A DNA stretch of 64,000 bases, from positions 21,349,432 to 21,413,431 of the forward strand of contig NC_052505.1 of the NCBI RefSeq assembly GCF_014356525.2, given 5' to 3'. The DNA comes from Nilaparvata lugens (Eukaryota; Arthropoda; Insecta; Hemiptera; Delphacidae). The position numbers and the translations under genes were made by a program. The notes under the pieces were generated by a model, which did no database searches, had not been told where the DNA came from, and saw only the letters and a list, made by a program, of their open reading frames with translations. Shown here in pieces: positions 33,878 through 42,373 of this stretch (its first letter is position 1; every line of letters begins with the position of its first letter).

Positions 33878-34831
33878 TTATTTTTCATCTAATAATTGAT
33901 CTTTACTAATATAGCTAGGTTTAGAAAATCCAATCCATTTCACTAACAATCCTTTTTTATCACGTTTTAATATTTTTTCAATCAAATACACTTGTCTCTC
34001 CGTTTCGTTTAATTGCGTTTTTTTAATTTCTTCTGCATAAAACCGCCCACTAATTACTTCACCGTTTAGATCTCTCAGTGAGTAGGTTATAGGTTTGGAA
34101 GGAAATATAGAATGAATCACAAAATACTCTGCGCTCCAGTTTATGTTATAAGATTTATCGAAAAATAATCGTTTCTTCGAGATTCGCACGATATCACCTA
34201 GCTTAAATTTTGGTTTTGAATTTTTCAATTTATATCGTCTATTGAATGCAGAATTCAATGACGATAAAACATGTGTACGATCTTTTTTCCCCACATCTTT
34301 AGGTTTCATTCTAATTGAACTGTGCACTGTAGCATTATAATTTTTAACTAAACTGTCTAGATTGGTTAACCAGTTTTTTGTTCCATGCTCAGTTAAATAT
34401 CTATAAATTTTTGCTTTAAGTGTTCTAATCAGCCGTTCAACTATGGATGCTTTCTTATCGGTAAAAACATGGTAATGTTTAATACTATATTTATCTAATA
34501 ATGCTTTAACTTTTGAATTGAAGAATTCTGTTCCCTGATCTGTTTGGAACAGCTTAATGCCCTTATTTTTAGAAATAATTGGTTGGAGAGCGTTAAATAC
34601 AGATTGACTTGTCTTGTCTTTTAATGGTACACAATATGCAAATTTTGTAAAACAATTAATAACAACTAAGATATATTTATAACCCTTATTAAAACGTGAT
34701 AAACTTATCATTTCAATAAGGTCTGCTTGAAGGAGATCTTTTTCACTTTTCAGTTCATACTTGCGAGTGGGATAGTTCACACGCGGCACGCTATGAAGCT
34801 CTAAAGCTAGCTTAGATCTAATAATATTCAT
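33878..34831 (-). CDS. Retroviral-type integrase with chromodomain, 317 aa
   Basis: The first ATG in frame is at 34831 (MNIIRSKLALELHSVPR); the frame opens slightly upstream with a TTG. The rve core has the catalytic triad at D37 (LQADLIEM), D98 (FQTDQGTEF) and E132 (ASIVERLIRTLK). The motifs GYKYILVVINCFTKFAYCVP and NYNATVHSSIRMKP are typical. Around 200-260 is an SH3-like DNA-binding region (KLGDIVRISKKR), and ~275-312 is a chromodomain-like tail (QVYLIEKILKRDKKGLLVKW, IGFSKPS). It catalyses strand transfer of the linear element DNA into host chromosomes. The N-terminal HHCC zinc domain seen in many integrases is not visible in this frame; it could be missing or start further upstream. Confidence 0.92.
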   Translation of the reverse strand: MNIIRSKLALELHSVPRVNYPTRKYELKSEKDLLQADLIEMISLSRFNKGYKYILVVINCFTKFAYCVPLKDKTSQSVFNALQPIISKNKGIKLFQTDQGTEFFNSKVKALLDKYSIKHYHVFTDKKASIVERLIRTLKAKIYRYLTEHGTKNWLTNLDSLVKNYNATVHSSIRMKPKDVGKKDRTHVLSSLNSAFNRRYKLKNSKPKFKLGDIVRISKKRLFFDKSYNINWSAEYFVIHSIFPSKPITYSLRDLNGEVISGRFYAEEIKKTQLNETERQVYLIEKILKRDKKGLLVKWIGFSKPSYISKDQLLDEK

Positions 34832-34891
34832 GATATTTACAACAGACAAATCAAATTAGTGGTGTTGGATGATTGTCACAGCACATACTGA

Positions 34892-37800
34892 TCAATCAGT
34901 TGAAGTGTTGAGACTATAATGACCGAAAGGGAGAGTATTCAGACCATCTTCTGCAATGTATCTTTTATCGTCATAAGGACTCAAACAAATTTTTGCACAT
35001 TCGACCTGAAACATACTATGGTTATAGGATCTTAACATACTAAATTTTTCTACATGTACACTACGTTCAAACAATGATTTCTTATACAAATTAAAATTAA
35101 GTTTTCTACATTTAACCGATGACTTTACTCCTTTTGCTACGCATTTATTTACAACCTCGTCATCATTCTCATTACCAACTAAAAAGCTGTAAAGTTTCGA
35201 TCTAAGACCTATAAATTTAGAGATCGGCCTTGAGCCCGTTTCATCCTTAAACTTACCTACAACTTTATTTCTTTCCATGGAAAAGCAAGGGTGGGTAGGT
35301 GGATAGTTAGAAGTATCGAAAAGGGTCAAATTATCTTTGATCAACTGATACACATCTTCGACTTTTAGGTTTAGAAGAAAACTGTCGGTGTCGGTCATAC
35401 AGAGTTCTACGCGGTTCCAGGGTACGATTTTTTGTAATTTGCAATAAAAGAATTCGTACATATGGAATTTACTCAACTCCAGTACACTGAAGCCGGAATA
35501 GACAGGTTTGTTCATTTTAAGTTCCAACTTGCGAGAGAAAACCGCGATCACGTCCGGACTAATTATTTGCCAGCGTTTGCATAACGGATTTGAAATGTAC
35601 TTGTCTAATCGTTTTTCGTCTGTAATAATTTTAACATTAATGTGTTTCCGAACTGATTGTATAGTCTTACCAAAACAAAGATTGCAACAGGCCTTAAAGA
35701 AGGATATTTCAAATTTATTTTTCGCGTTCTGTCTATTCCGGATATTGAAGTCGATGTAGCTTTTCAGCCAGGGAGATTGGGAAAAACTAATGACGCGATG
35801 TACTTTCAATAATTTCAAACCGAGCTGAAGGTAGAGTTTTAAATTGACATAGTGTACAATGTACTTTTCACGGTTAAAAAGTGTGTTCATGAGTTTTCTG
35901 GTCACTCCCTGACCGTTCTCATTTGTCTGATACTCGGACAGCAATTCCCGCGGGGGAGTTAAGTGTAGCGGCGCGAGAGGGAAGCTGGCATGTTTATCGT
36001 GTAAATCTTTCGGGTACTCGAGATCGCATTCAATTATGTAACCAGTTCCTGAATTGCTGTCCAAATTCGCGAAATCAAGTTTGGAAATTTCTTCCTCTGT
36101 GAGGAATTTGAAATTCCCAAAAGGGAGGGGTCTGCTCATAGCATCCGCGTAAAGAGAATTAGCATCCACGTAAAGGAGATAATTAGACGGTTTTGAGGGA
36201 TCGTATGTCTCAGGTAGATGTTTATTATTCGCCTCACAATAACGTTTACCGATAAATGAGACCCCGCCTCTCATTCCCGCTTCGAACATGAGATGCATGT
36301 CCGGATCTGTAAGTAATTGCAATTCGACTTTAGTGTACTTCAACATGCAATTCCAGGTGAAGTCCGCGAGGGAAAGAAAATGGGTCACATCGAGGCCGTA
36401 TGAGCTAAAAAGCGTAGACCTCATGGATTCAAATACTGTTGCTAATAGCATTACGTCCAAACATAAATAAAAATCGTGATATTCACCCAGATTTTTCAGC
36501 TTGAATGTTGAGAACACTCTTTGCGCATGCTCATATTCTTCGCGAGACAGAGGTGTATCAGTTAAGTCGTTATGAAAACATTCAATGGGAGGGAGCGATG
36601 TTTCCGCGAATTTTTCGGGACAGCTCATGTACGAGTAGGGATATACTCCTTTTTTCAACAAGAGCTGTCTGTGTTCGCGAGGTGGATCATGAAACACCGA
36701 AAATAATCTTTCGAACTTCTTTTCCATGTCTGTACTTTCTACCAAATTACTCACCAATACTTCCAAGGATTCAGACATAAACTTGTAGGAATCTAGAAAT
36801 TTAATTTTGCCTACTGAAAGTGTCAAAAATCTTTCTGACGTATTTGCGATGCAGGAAATTTCTTTTTTACATTTACCGAGCGATTTCAGAATAAAATGCG
36901 AATCAAAACCGGAGAAATTATGGAAATAACACGAAATGTAATCTGGAGTACGCGCTGTTAAATTGCAAGAAACGTGTGCTGCACATAGGTAATTACCGGT
37001 TTCGTGCGCGTGGTGACGACATTTAATATCGGTTTCTGAGAACGGTTCAGCACAAAGCCCGCAGTTTACTGAATTTTGAAATTCGCGCTCTTCACTTTCG
37101 GACAAATGTTGCATCGGAATTTCACGTTTCATATCCTCATACAAAATTTCGCCAAGATCTGTAATTTCCTGAAGAAATTTCTCCATGATTTTTTCGTCTA
37201 AACTACTCGATCTATGGAGTACAGGTCCGTAGGCGATTTCTCCGTTTACATCTATAACAACGAAACAATACCCGCAAGGAATATGCCGCGCCGTTTTCTT
37301 GGTGTAACTACGTGTAATTTCATCAGAATCGGAATCATCATCATCATCATTATCAATATTCACAACGTATGTTTCTAAATCCGCGTAAATAGTGTACTTT
37401 TTCTTCAACGTCGCGCCTAGTTTCTTGAATTTAATTGTCTCTCCGCGTTTAGGATATGAAACGCGCTGAGATTCAAACTTGGAACAAAGTTCCATATGTT
37501 TCAACAAATTTGCTTTACCATCACAATTCTTAGATTTGTTTGATGTGAACCGGTGAAAACAGAAATTGCATACATGTACTTGACCGTTGCATTTTGAAAG
37601 GTGGGAGAAAAGACGCGATAGCCCGTTTTTCCCGTTCGCGGTGTTGATTAAACAATAATGTGTTTTTCCTGCATCGCCTTTCAACATTAAAAGATTAATT
37701 TGGTGTTTACGCGTGCGGAAAATGCTTGTACGGTAGGGAAAAAATTTTTTGTTGTCATACGCGATGACGTGAATTGCAATGTCCGGATTGAGTATTTCGA

Positions 37801-38458
37801 ATTTCTTAATATCGCGTGTCGTCACCGGGAAATTTACACCTCGCATATTGAGTCTGTGAGCAAACTTGCTCAAATACTTTACAGTTAAGTCCGAGTTCCT
37901 TGGTTTCTGATGGAAATATGCGAGGACCGACCACAAAAAACATTTTTCGTCAGAAAGATTTTTGACATTTATAATACATTTTTTGTTTTTCAAAAACTGG
38001 GGTGTTTGAATGAAACTGGATGTGTATATAGGATTATATTTGATTACATTTACATCCAGTGATTCAATTTTCTTCAACACCCATCCAGACCCATGTCTTA
38101 CGAAATTTTCGAAAGACATGATGATTTTTCTCACAGCCAAGAAAAAATGCTCATTAAAATCTTCATAGTTCTCAAGCACGTTCAGCGCTATGTTGGAGTA
38201 ACTATGTAGATTTATTAGAGATGAAACAGACTCATCAACCTTGTCATCCAGCACCACTAATTTATACAATAAAACGTTAAGCACTATGTACCACTTAACA
38301 TTTGCATCATACCGTGCCGCATGCTCCCTAATTATCTCGAACACTCGAGTTTTCGTCCTCTCAAGCACACTCTCAATGTCAATATCCTCGTCCTCAAAAC
38401 TGATGCGATGGCGAACTGCGCTTGAATTGATCCCACGAAGTCTGCGTTCCCTCGGCAT
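34892..38458 (-). CDS. Protein-primed DNA polymerase, family B (1188 aa)
   Basis: ATG at 38458 (MPRERRLRGINSS). The N-terminal region contains a KCFLWSVLAYF block (~172-182) common in these polymerases. A zinc finger follows at ~297-325 (VCNFCFHRF...LLKHMELC) and a Cys/His cluster at 466-498 (CGLCAEPF...CRHHAHETGNYLCAAH). The 3'-5' exonuclease motifs are YADLETY (D360, E362), HNFSGFD (D519) and YLCLD (Y664, D668). The polymerase motifs are A: YVDANSLYADAM (D765); B: FKACCNLCFG (K922, N926, G930); and C: MTDTDSF (D1023, D1025). An Asp-rich insert lies at 370-380. The enzyme copies linear genomes from a terminal protein. All catalytic residues are present. The first gene of the - strand block, it is read away from the 91-bp central gap. 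Confidence 0.97.
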   Translation of the reverse strand: MPRERRLRGINSSAVRHRISFEDEDIDIESVLERTKTRVFEIIREHAARYDANVKWYIVLNVLLYKLVVLDDKVDESVSSLINLHSYSNIALNVLENYEDFNEHFFLAVRKIIMSFENFVRHGSGWVLKKIESLDVNVIKYNPIYTSSFIQTPQFLKNKKCIINVKNLSDEKCFLWSVLAYFHQKPRNSDLTVKYLSKFAHRLNMRGVNFPVTTRDIKKFEILNPDIAIHVIAYDNKKFFPYRTSIFRTRKHQINLLMLKGDAGKTHYCLINTANGKNGLSRLFSHLSKCNGQVHVCNFCFHRFTSNKSKNCDGKANLLKHMELCSKFESQRVSYPKRGETIKFKKLGATLKKKYTIYADLETYVVNIDNDDDDDSDSDEITRSYTKKTARHIPCGYCFVVIDVNGEIAYGPVLHRSSSLDEKIMEKFLQEITDLGEILYEDMKREIPMQHLSESEEREFQNSVNCGLCAEPFSETDIKCRHHAHETGNYLCAAHVSCNLTARTPDYISCYFHNFSGFDSHFILKSLGKCKKEISCIANTSERFLTLSVGKIKFLDSYKFMSESLEVLVSNLVESTDMEKKFERLFSVFHDPPREHRQLLLKKGVYPYSYMSCPEKFAETSLPPIECFHNDLTDTPLSREEYEHAQRVFSTFKLKNLGEYHDFYLCLDVMLLATVFESMRSTLFSSYGLDVTHFLSLADFTWNCMLKYTKVELQLLTDPDMHLMFEAGMRGGVSFIGKRYCEANNKHLPETYDPSKPSNYLLYVDANSLYADAMSRPLPFGNFKFLTEEEISKLDFANLDSNSGTGYIIECDLEYPKDLHDKHASFPLAPLHLTPPRELLSEYQTNENGQGVTRKLMNTLFNREKYIVHYVNLKLYLQLGLKLLKVHRVISFSQSPWLKSYIDFNIRNRQNAKNKFEISFFKACCNLCFGKTIQSVRKHINVKIITDEKRLDKYISNPLCKRWQIISPDVIAVFSRKLELKMNKPVYSGFSVLELSKFHMYEFFYCKLQKIVPWNRVELCMTDTDSFLLNLKVEDVYQLIKDNLTLFDTSNYPPTHPCFSMERNKVVGKFKDETGSRPISKFIGLRSKLYSFLVGNENDDEVVNKCVAKGVKSSVKCRKLNFNLYKKSLFERSVHVEKFSMLRSYNHSMFQVECAKICLSPYDDKRYIAEDGLNTLPFGHYSLNTSTD

Positions 38459-38549
38459 GATACTGAAAAAACAAAATGATCAGGATGACATAAGCAATAG
38501 TATGTGTAAAGGAATGTAATTCACAATCAGTTGTGAATTGACATTCACG
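38459..38549. promoter_or_regulatory. Divergent intergenic gap between polymerase and BIR genes
   Basis: Only 91 bases separate the polymerase start (- strand) from the BIR-protein start (+ strand). It must hold start sites for both directions or be part of 5' UTRs. It contains the small inverted repeat CACAATCAGTTGTG (AATTCACAATCAGTTGTGAATT, ~38519-38540). I see no strong TATA box. Confidence 0.5.
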
Positions 38550-39164
38550 ATGTTATCACAAGGACAGATAATGTTACATGAAAGATTGAGATTATTAACA
38601 TTCGATAAAAAATGGACAAAAACTAGTCAGAATTTGTCGGCAGAAAATATGGCGAAAGACGGTTTTGTATTCGCAAGTGAACCGGATATTGTACGCTGCG
38701 TATTTTGTTCAGTTTGTATAGGAGATTGGGAGCAAAATGATGTTGTAGCCAACGAACATGCAAAGTTTAGCCCAAATTGTAGAAGGAAAGGAAATATAAC
38801 AATTGAAGATGAGAATTACGATAATAATATTCTACGATTATATGAAGAAAGATATTTATCATTTACTAATATGCCAGAAGATTTATCTGTACAAGGAGAG
38901 TGGTTTGAAAAACTACCTCCACACCATCTACATTGTTACATTTGCAAACCATTAACTGATAGAGCAGACTATTTTGCAAGAAATGGTTATTTCTTACATA
39001 ACTATCACTATCTACAATGTGTGTTTTGTAAATATATTATCGTTGAACCATTTGAAAAAGTAATGCATACACCGTTTTGTATATATTATGCTGATGAGTC
39101 TAAGACAAAAGACGGTCATCATACAGATGAGGCGAAAAAATCACAAGCATGCAGTATAATGTAG
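38550..39164 (+). CDS. BIR-domain (IAP-like) protein, 204 aa
   Basis: The first ATG is at 38550; the frame opens upstream with a TTG at 38538. BIR1 (residues ~10-80) has the expected layout: RLRLLTF..KW, then MAKDGFVF..EPDIVRCVFC, and the zinc ligands C50, C53, H70, C77 with the canonical C-x2-C-x16-H-x6-C spacing. A second, degenerate BIR-like segment follows at ~138-177 (DYFARNGYF...LQCVFC...HTPFC), with C157, C160, H173, C177 and shortened spacing. No RING domain is present and the protein ends soon after in a hydrophilic tail (CSIM). BIR proteins of large insect DNA viruses block caspases, and this is a plausible role here. Without a RING it would act by binding and not by ubiquitination. 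A 13-bp hairpin starts 11 bases after the stop. Confidence 0.9.
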   Translation: MLSQGQIMLHERLRLLTFDKKWTKTSQNLSAENMAKDGFVFASEPDIVRCVFCSVCIGDWEQNDVVANEHAKFSPNCRRKGNITIEDENYDNNILRLYEERYLSFTNMPEDLSVQGEWFEKLPPHHLHCYICKPLTDRADYFARNGYFLHNYHYLQCVFCKYIIVEPFEKVMHTPFCIYYADESKTKDGHHTDEAKKSQACSIM

Positions 39165-40211
39165 AAGGTTTTTTATCCTCCGAGGACAAACACTGTCCTC
39201 GGAGGAGAAAAACTGTGTTCGGAGCACAATTTTCCTCCTCGGAGGAGAAAACTTTAAGTAAAAATGAACTTACATGTGTTGATGGTGCGTGAATCTCCTC
39301 GAGTGTAGATAGCGGTCTATGGTACAGGTGTAGATAGCGGTCTATGGTAAGATAGCGGCCTATGGTATGATTGATTCCTCTCAGGTGTAGATACTGCTTA
39401 TGAGTTGAGAGGTGAGAAAATGCTGTGAAAACAATGAAACCAAATATATATTATAAAGTACAAAACATTTTTTCTAAAGGAACAGAATAGTTTTGGACTG
39501 TGCCTGTTGTTCTACCCGATCATATTCATATGATTTGTAATTATATCAACGAATAAATAAAATCGTAGGCAGACAATTGAAAAATTACAAGCTTTGAGTA
39601 AACTGGAAAATTACATGCTGGTAAACCTCATGATCACAAACAGAGAGGTATGCATAGAATTCAATGTAATAACAAAAATGAGCCTTGAAAAACATTCAAA
39701 ATTGTTATGTATTTTTTAATGCTGTTTGTAAAAAAATGTTTATTTGTGCTCTAGATTCCATCATAATAGGTGAGCATTGATAGCCCAATCTTTGTAAGTA
39801 TAGTATCTCATTAATTAAACTGAATTACAAAATATACATAATATATTGAATTATATCAAAGATCTTAGAGCTTTTTTGTCAATTCGGATCTTAATCTTTC
39901 TAAATTCAAAATCAATTGTTTCATGTGTCTGTTTCAACGTGGAAATTAGTGAAGAATTGAAAAGTCGCATGTGCATAACCTTTATTTGAACAATTTATTT
40001 TATGAAATTGGGATGAAAAGAAGTTTTGGACTGTAGTCTGACAATAATTACACAGTCTATCAATAGAATTAAGAAGGTTATAATAGAAAACAATGCTCAT
40101 TTAACAAAAGAACAATCAAATAAACTTATCTGGAATTTTTTACGAGATTCTTCAGATGAGACAGGCTTAGAACAAGATTGATAGCATATTCTGTTTAATT
40201 TCAGATTGGAG
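39165..40211. other. Polinton intergenic region with hairpin and repeats
   Basis: 39176-39206 is a perfect hairpin (13-bp stem TCCTCCGAGGACA, 5-base loop), followed by two more copies of the CTCGGAGGA motif up to 39247. A segment TAAAAATGAACTTACATGTG recurs at 40630-40650. 39305-39366 holds three copies of GATAGCGGTCTATGGTA-like units. 39404-39462 (GAGGTGAGAAAATGCTGTG) recurs at about 40758-40820. 39995-40048 matches the inverse of 49660-49725, a repeat outside the element. No gene is recognised. Confidence 0.6.
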
Positions 40212-40526
40212 ATGGATTCAATTTCATTTGATAAGAACTATTTTTCGAATAAAATCGATAAAAAATATAGATGTTGTTATTTCGAACTTATTGACAAAAC
40301 AATATTAGAATTGAATAATTTCGGAAAAGAAGGACTAACGTTTGAGGAATATTTAACATTTATAAAACCTGGTAAAAGTGAAGAACTGAAGTCAGAACAT
40401 ATAAGCGTATGTTATATTATAAATAAGAATATAGTTGATAGACATCGAAGATGCGAATTAAAGGAAATTCCTGAATTTTGCTATTGTAATTCATTAGGTT
40501 GGTTGAATATTAAAATGTCTCATTGA
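40212..40526 (+). CDS. Polinton orphan protein, 104 aa
   Basis: The first ATG is at 40212 (MDSISFDKNYFSNKIDKKY). It is Lys/Glu-rich with five Cys residues (RCCYFELIDK, VCYII, RRCELKEIPEFCYCN). It is predicted mostly helical with no membrane segment. I do not recognise it. Its position after the BIR gene, with a copied flanking block on either side (39231-39470 and 40600-40830), suggests it forms a duplicated-promoter pair with the BIR gene and may be an accessory protein. Confidence 0.55.
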   Translation: MDSISFDKNYFSNKIDKKYRCCYFELIDKTILELNNFGKEGLTFEEYLTFIKPGKSEELKSEHISVCYIINKNIVDRHRRCELKEIPEFCYCNSLGWLNIKMSH

Positions 40527-41674
40527 TGATAGAAAACACTGTCAAGATTCATGTTTGAAAAAATGATCCTTCCTTGTTGAAGGATCTAACATGGAGAACA
40601 ATATTGTCCTCGGAGAAGAGGAAAATTAAAGTAAAAATGAACTTACATGTGTTGATTTGACGAAATGAAATAATCGGATAGGCTTCTCTCAGCTAGCTCC
40701 TCAGCTATGATTTTCTCGATACAAGTAAGGTTCCTTCACGAGATTGCTTATGGGTAGTGAGGTGAGAAAATGCTGTGGAAAAACAATGTAACCAAACTGT
40801 AACACTAAATATATATATATTATAAAAATCAACACTTTCACAAAAATATGAGAATGTAACAAAAAGTTTTACTTACAATCAATAATGTTAGCGGTGACCT
40901 CTGTGGAGTATGCAGTCCAATTGTGATAGCCCTCCTCGCCAGCTAGTACGTGCACTCAATCACTCTCCAAGTTGCATTAAGTGATAAAAAATGTGTTTTT
41001 ATATATAGCTTGAAGTACAAGCTGACATCGCTCGGTCGCTCACTCAAGGCCGGGCAACGCCCTCCCGACCTTCACAAGGCCGTGCTGAGGAGCAGAATGG
41101 ATTCACTTCAACTGGCAGTATATGAAGGCTAGATTAAAAAGGAACTTTGGATTTCTCTTTCGTAATAGAGGAAAAAGCAGTAGAAGATAACGCATGGGGC
41201 CATCTGTTTTGACTGCTAGCAGTAGCGAACGCTCGATCATAGTGGAGAACAATTCTCTATTCTCTCTTTACTCCTCATTCGTAAAATGCTGTGCTCTGCT
41301 ACGCGGAAAGAGCCATTTTACGGATGACGAAGTAAAAAGGAACTCAACACACATGGCTTTCGTAATAGAGGAAAACGGCAACATGCCAGGAGGCTCGGGT
41401 TGGGTGCAAGCCAAAGTGAATAATATGGATTCACTTCAACTGGCAGTATATGAAAGCAGGATTAAAAAGGAACTTTGGATTTCTCTTTCGTAATAGAGGA
41501 AAAAGCAGTAACGAGAATAAGAGATAACGCATGGGGCCATCTGTTTTTGAAATGCAATCTGAATAGATGAATTCAAAGTATTATTCCAAATTAATAGAAA
41601 ATTTCCATTTTTCTTTTAGTTAGTGTAATGATTAATTAACTTTAGTTAATGTTCAACCATTGAGTTGAAAGGTA
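40527..41674. other. Polinton control region with TATA box, GC hairpin and direct repeats
   Basis: A TATA-like TTTTTATATATAGC lies at 40996-41009. It is followed by GCTTGAAGTACAAGC (short stem) and a GC-rich block at 41029-41070 (CGCTCGGTCGCTCACTCAAG, then GCCGGGCAACGCCC). 41096-41217 and 41427-41550 are direct repeats of ~120 bases (ATGGATTCACTTCAACTGGC, AACTTTGGATTTCTCTTTCG, CGCATGGGGCCATCTGTTTT). A third, shorter degenerate copy lies near 41333-41375. A 99-codon frame (41194-41493) crosses the repeats; it may be spurious. The following gene is the PLA2 protein, so this is probably the promoter of the capsid block. Confidence 0.5.
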
Positions 41675-42373
41675 ATGACAATGGTGGTATGTAAGAGAAA
41701 GCAAAGTGGAAGAAAACGGGGGAGAGGCTTCTTAAGCTCGGCGGCGAAAGTACTTAAGGGGGCGGCAGGGACTGCTACAGGTATTACTTCAACTATTTTA
41801 AATAAATTGATCGATGTAACACCCTTTGAAATCCCAATAGCACCTGGCTACCAGTATTGCGGACCAGGAACGAAACTTGAAAAGCGATTAGCACGTGGAG
41901 ATCCTGGAATAAACAAACTTGACCAGGCTTGTAAGGCCCACGATATAGCATATTCACTAAATAGTGATAATTCTAATCGAGCCAAAGCTGACAGAATTCT
42001 AGCGAACGCAGCGTGGGAAATTTTTAAAAATCCGAAAACTCCCCTAGCCGAGAGAGGTCTCAGTTACCTTGTTACGAATGTAATGAAAGCTAAAAATTAC
42101 TTTGGTGGTTCTTTGAGAAAGAAGAAGAAGAAGAAGAAGAATGAGAGGAGAAGTTATAGTAATGATATTAGACGCAAGGCTATAGCTCAGTTGAAACAAC
42201 ATATAGCAGGTAAAGGGTATTATTTGAAGCCGTACCCCCCGCTTAGTGGTGGGCGACTTTTAATTCCACCCCCACCCCCACCATCATCATCATATGGTGT
42301 GAGTTTATTCCCTCAAGTTAAGAAACGTAGAACAACAAAGAAGAGGTCAAAGAAGAGCAAGAAAAAACCATGA
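41675..42373 (+). CDS. Basic virion protein with parvovirus-type PLA2 domain, 232 aa
   Basis: ATG at 41675. A basic N-terminus (KRKQSGRKRGRGF) is followed by a small hydrophobic/Gly-Ala helix. A phospholipase A2 domain of the parvoviral VP1 type comes next: the calcium loop YCGPG at 61-65, the catalytic HD at 89-90 in QACKAHDIAYS, and a further Asp at ~106 in the second helix. Residues ~140-160 contain a lysine run, ~205-212 a proline run, and the C-terminus is Lys/Arg-rich (a core-protein-like, DNA-binding tail). In parvoviruses this enzyme opens endosomal membranes during entry. In Polinton-type viruses a packaged protein of this kind would do the same, which is inference. It overlaps the protease gene by 4 bases (ATGA). 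Confidence 0.9.
   Translation: MTMVVCKRKQSGRKRGRGFLSSAAKVLKGAAGTATGITSTILNKLIDVTPFEIPIAPGYQYCGPGTKLEKRLARGDPGINKLDQACKAHDIAYSLNSDNSNRAKADRILANAAWEIFKNPKTPLAERGLSYLVTNVMKAKNYFGGSLRKKKKKKKNERRSYSNDIRRKAIAQLKQHIAGKGYYLKPYPPLSGGRLLIPPPPPPSSSYGVSLFPQVKKRRTTKKRSKKSKKKP

Noticed and set aside
38550..39164. A full IAP with E3 activity
   Set aside because: No RING domain follows the BIR segments; the frame ends about 25 residues after the last zinc ligand.
41194..41493. 99-codon frame as a Polinton gene
   Set aside because: It crosses two direct repeats and ends in repeat sequence; composition is not protein-like, though a small product cannot be fully excluded.
41029..42373. An integrated parvovirus (endogenous densovirus)
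   Set aside because: Only a PLA2 domain and an ITR-like motif are present. No NS1 helicase or parvoviral capsid exists, and the surrounding genes are those of a Polinton.
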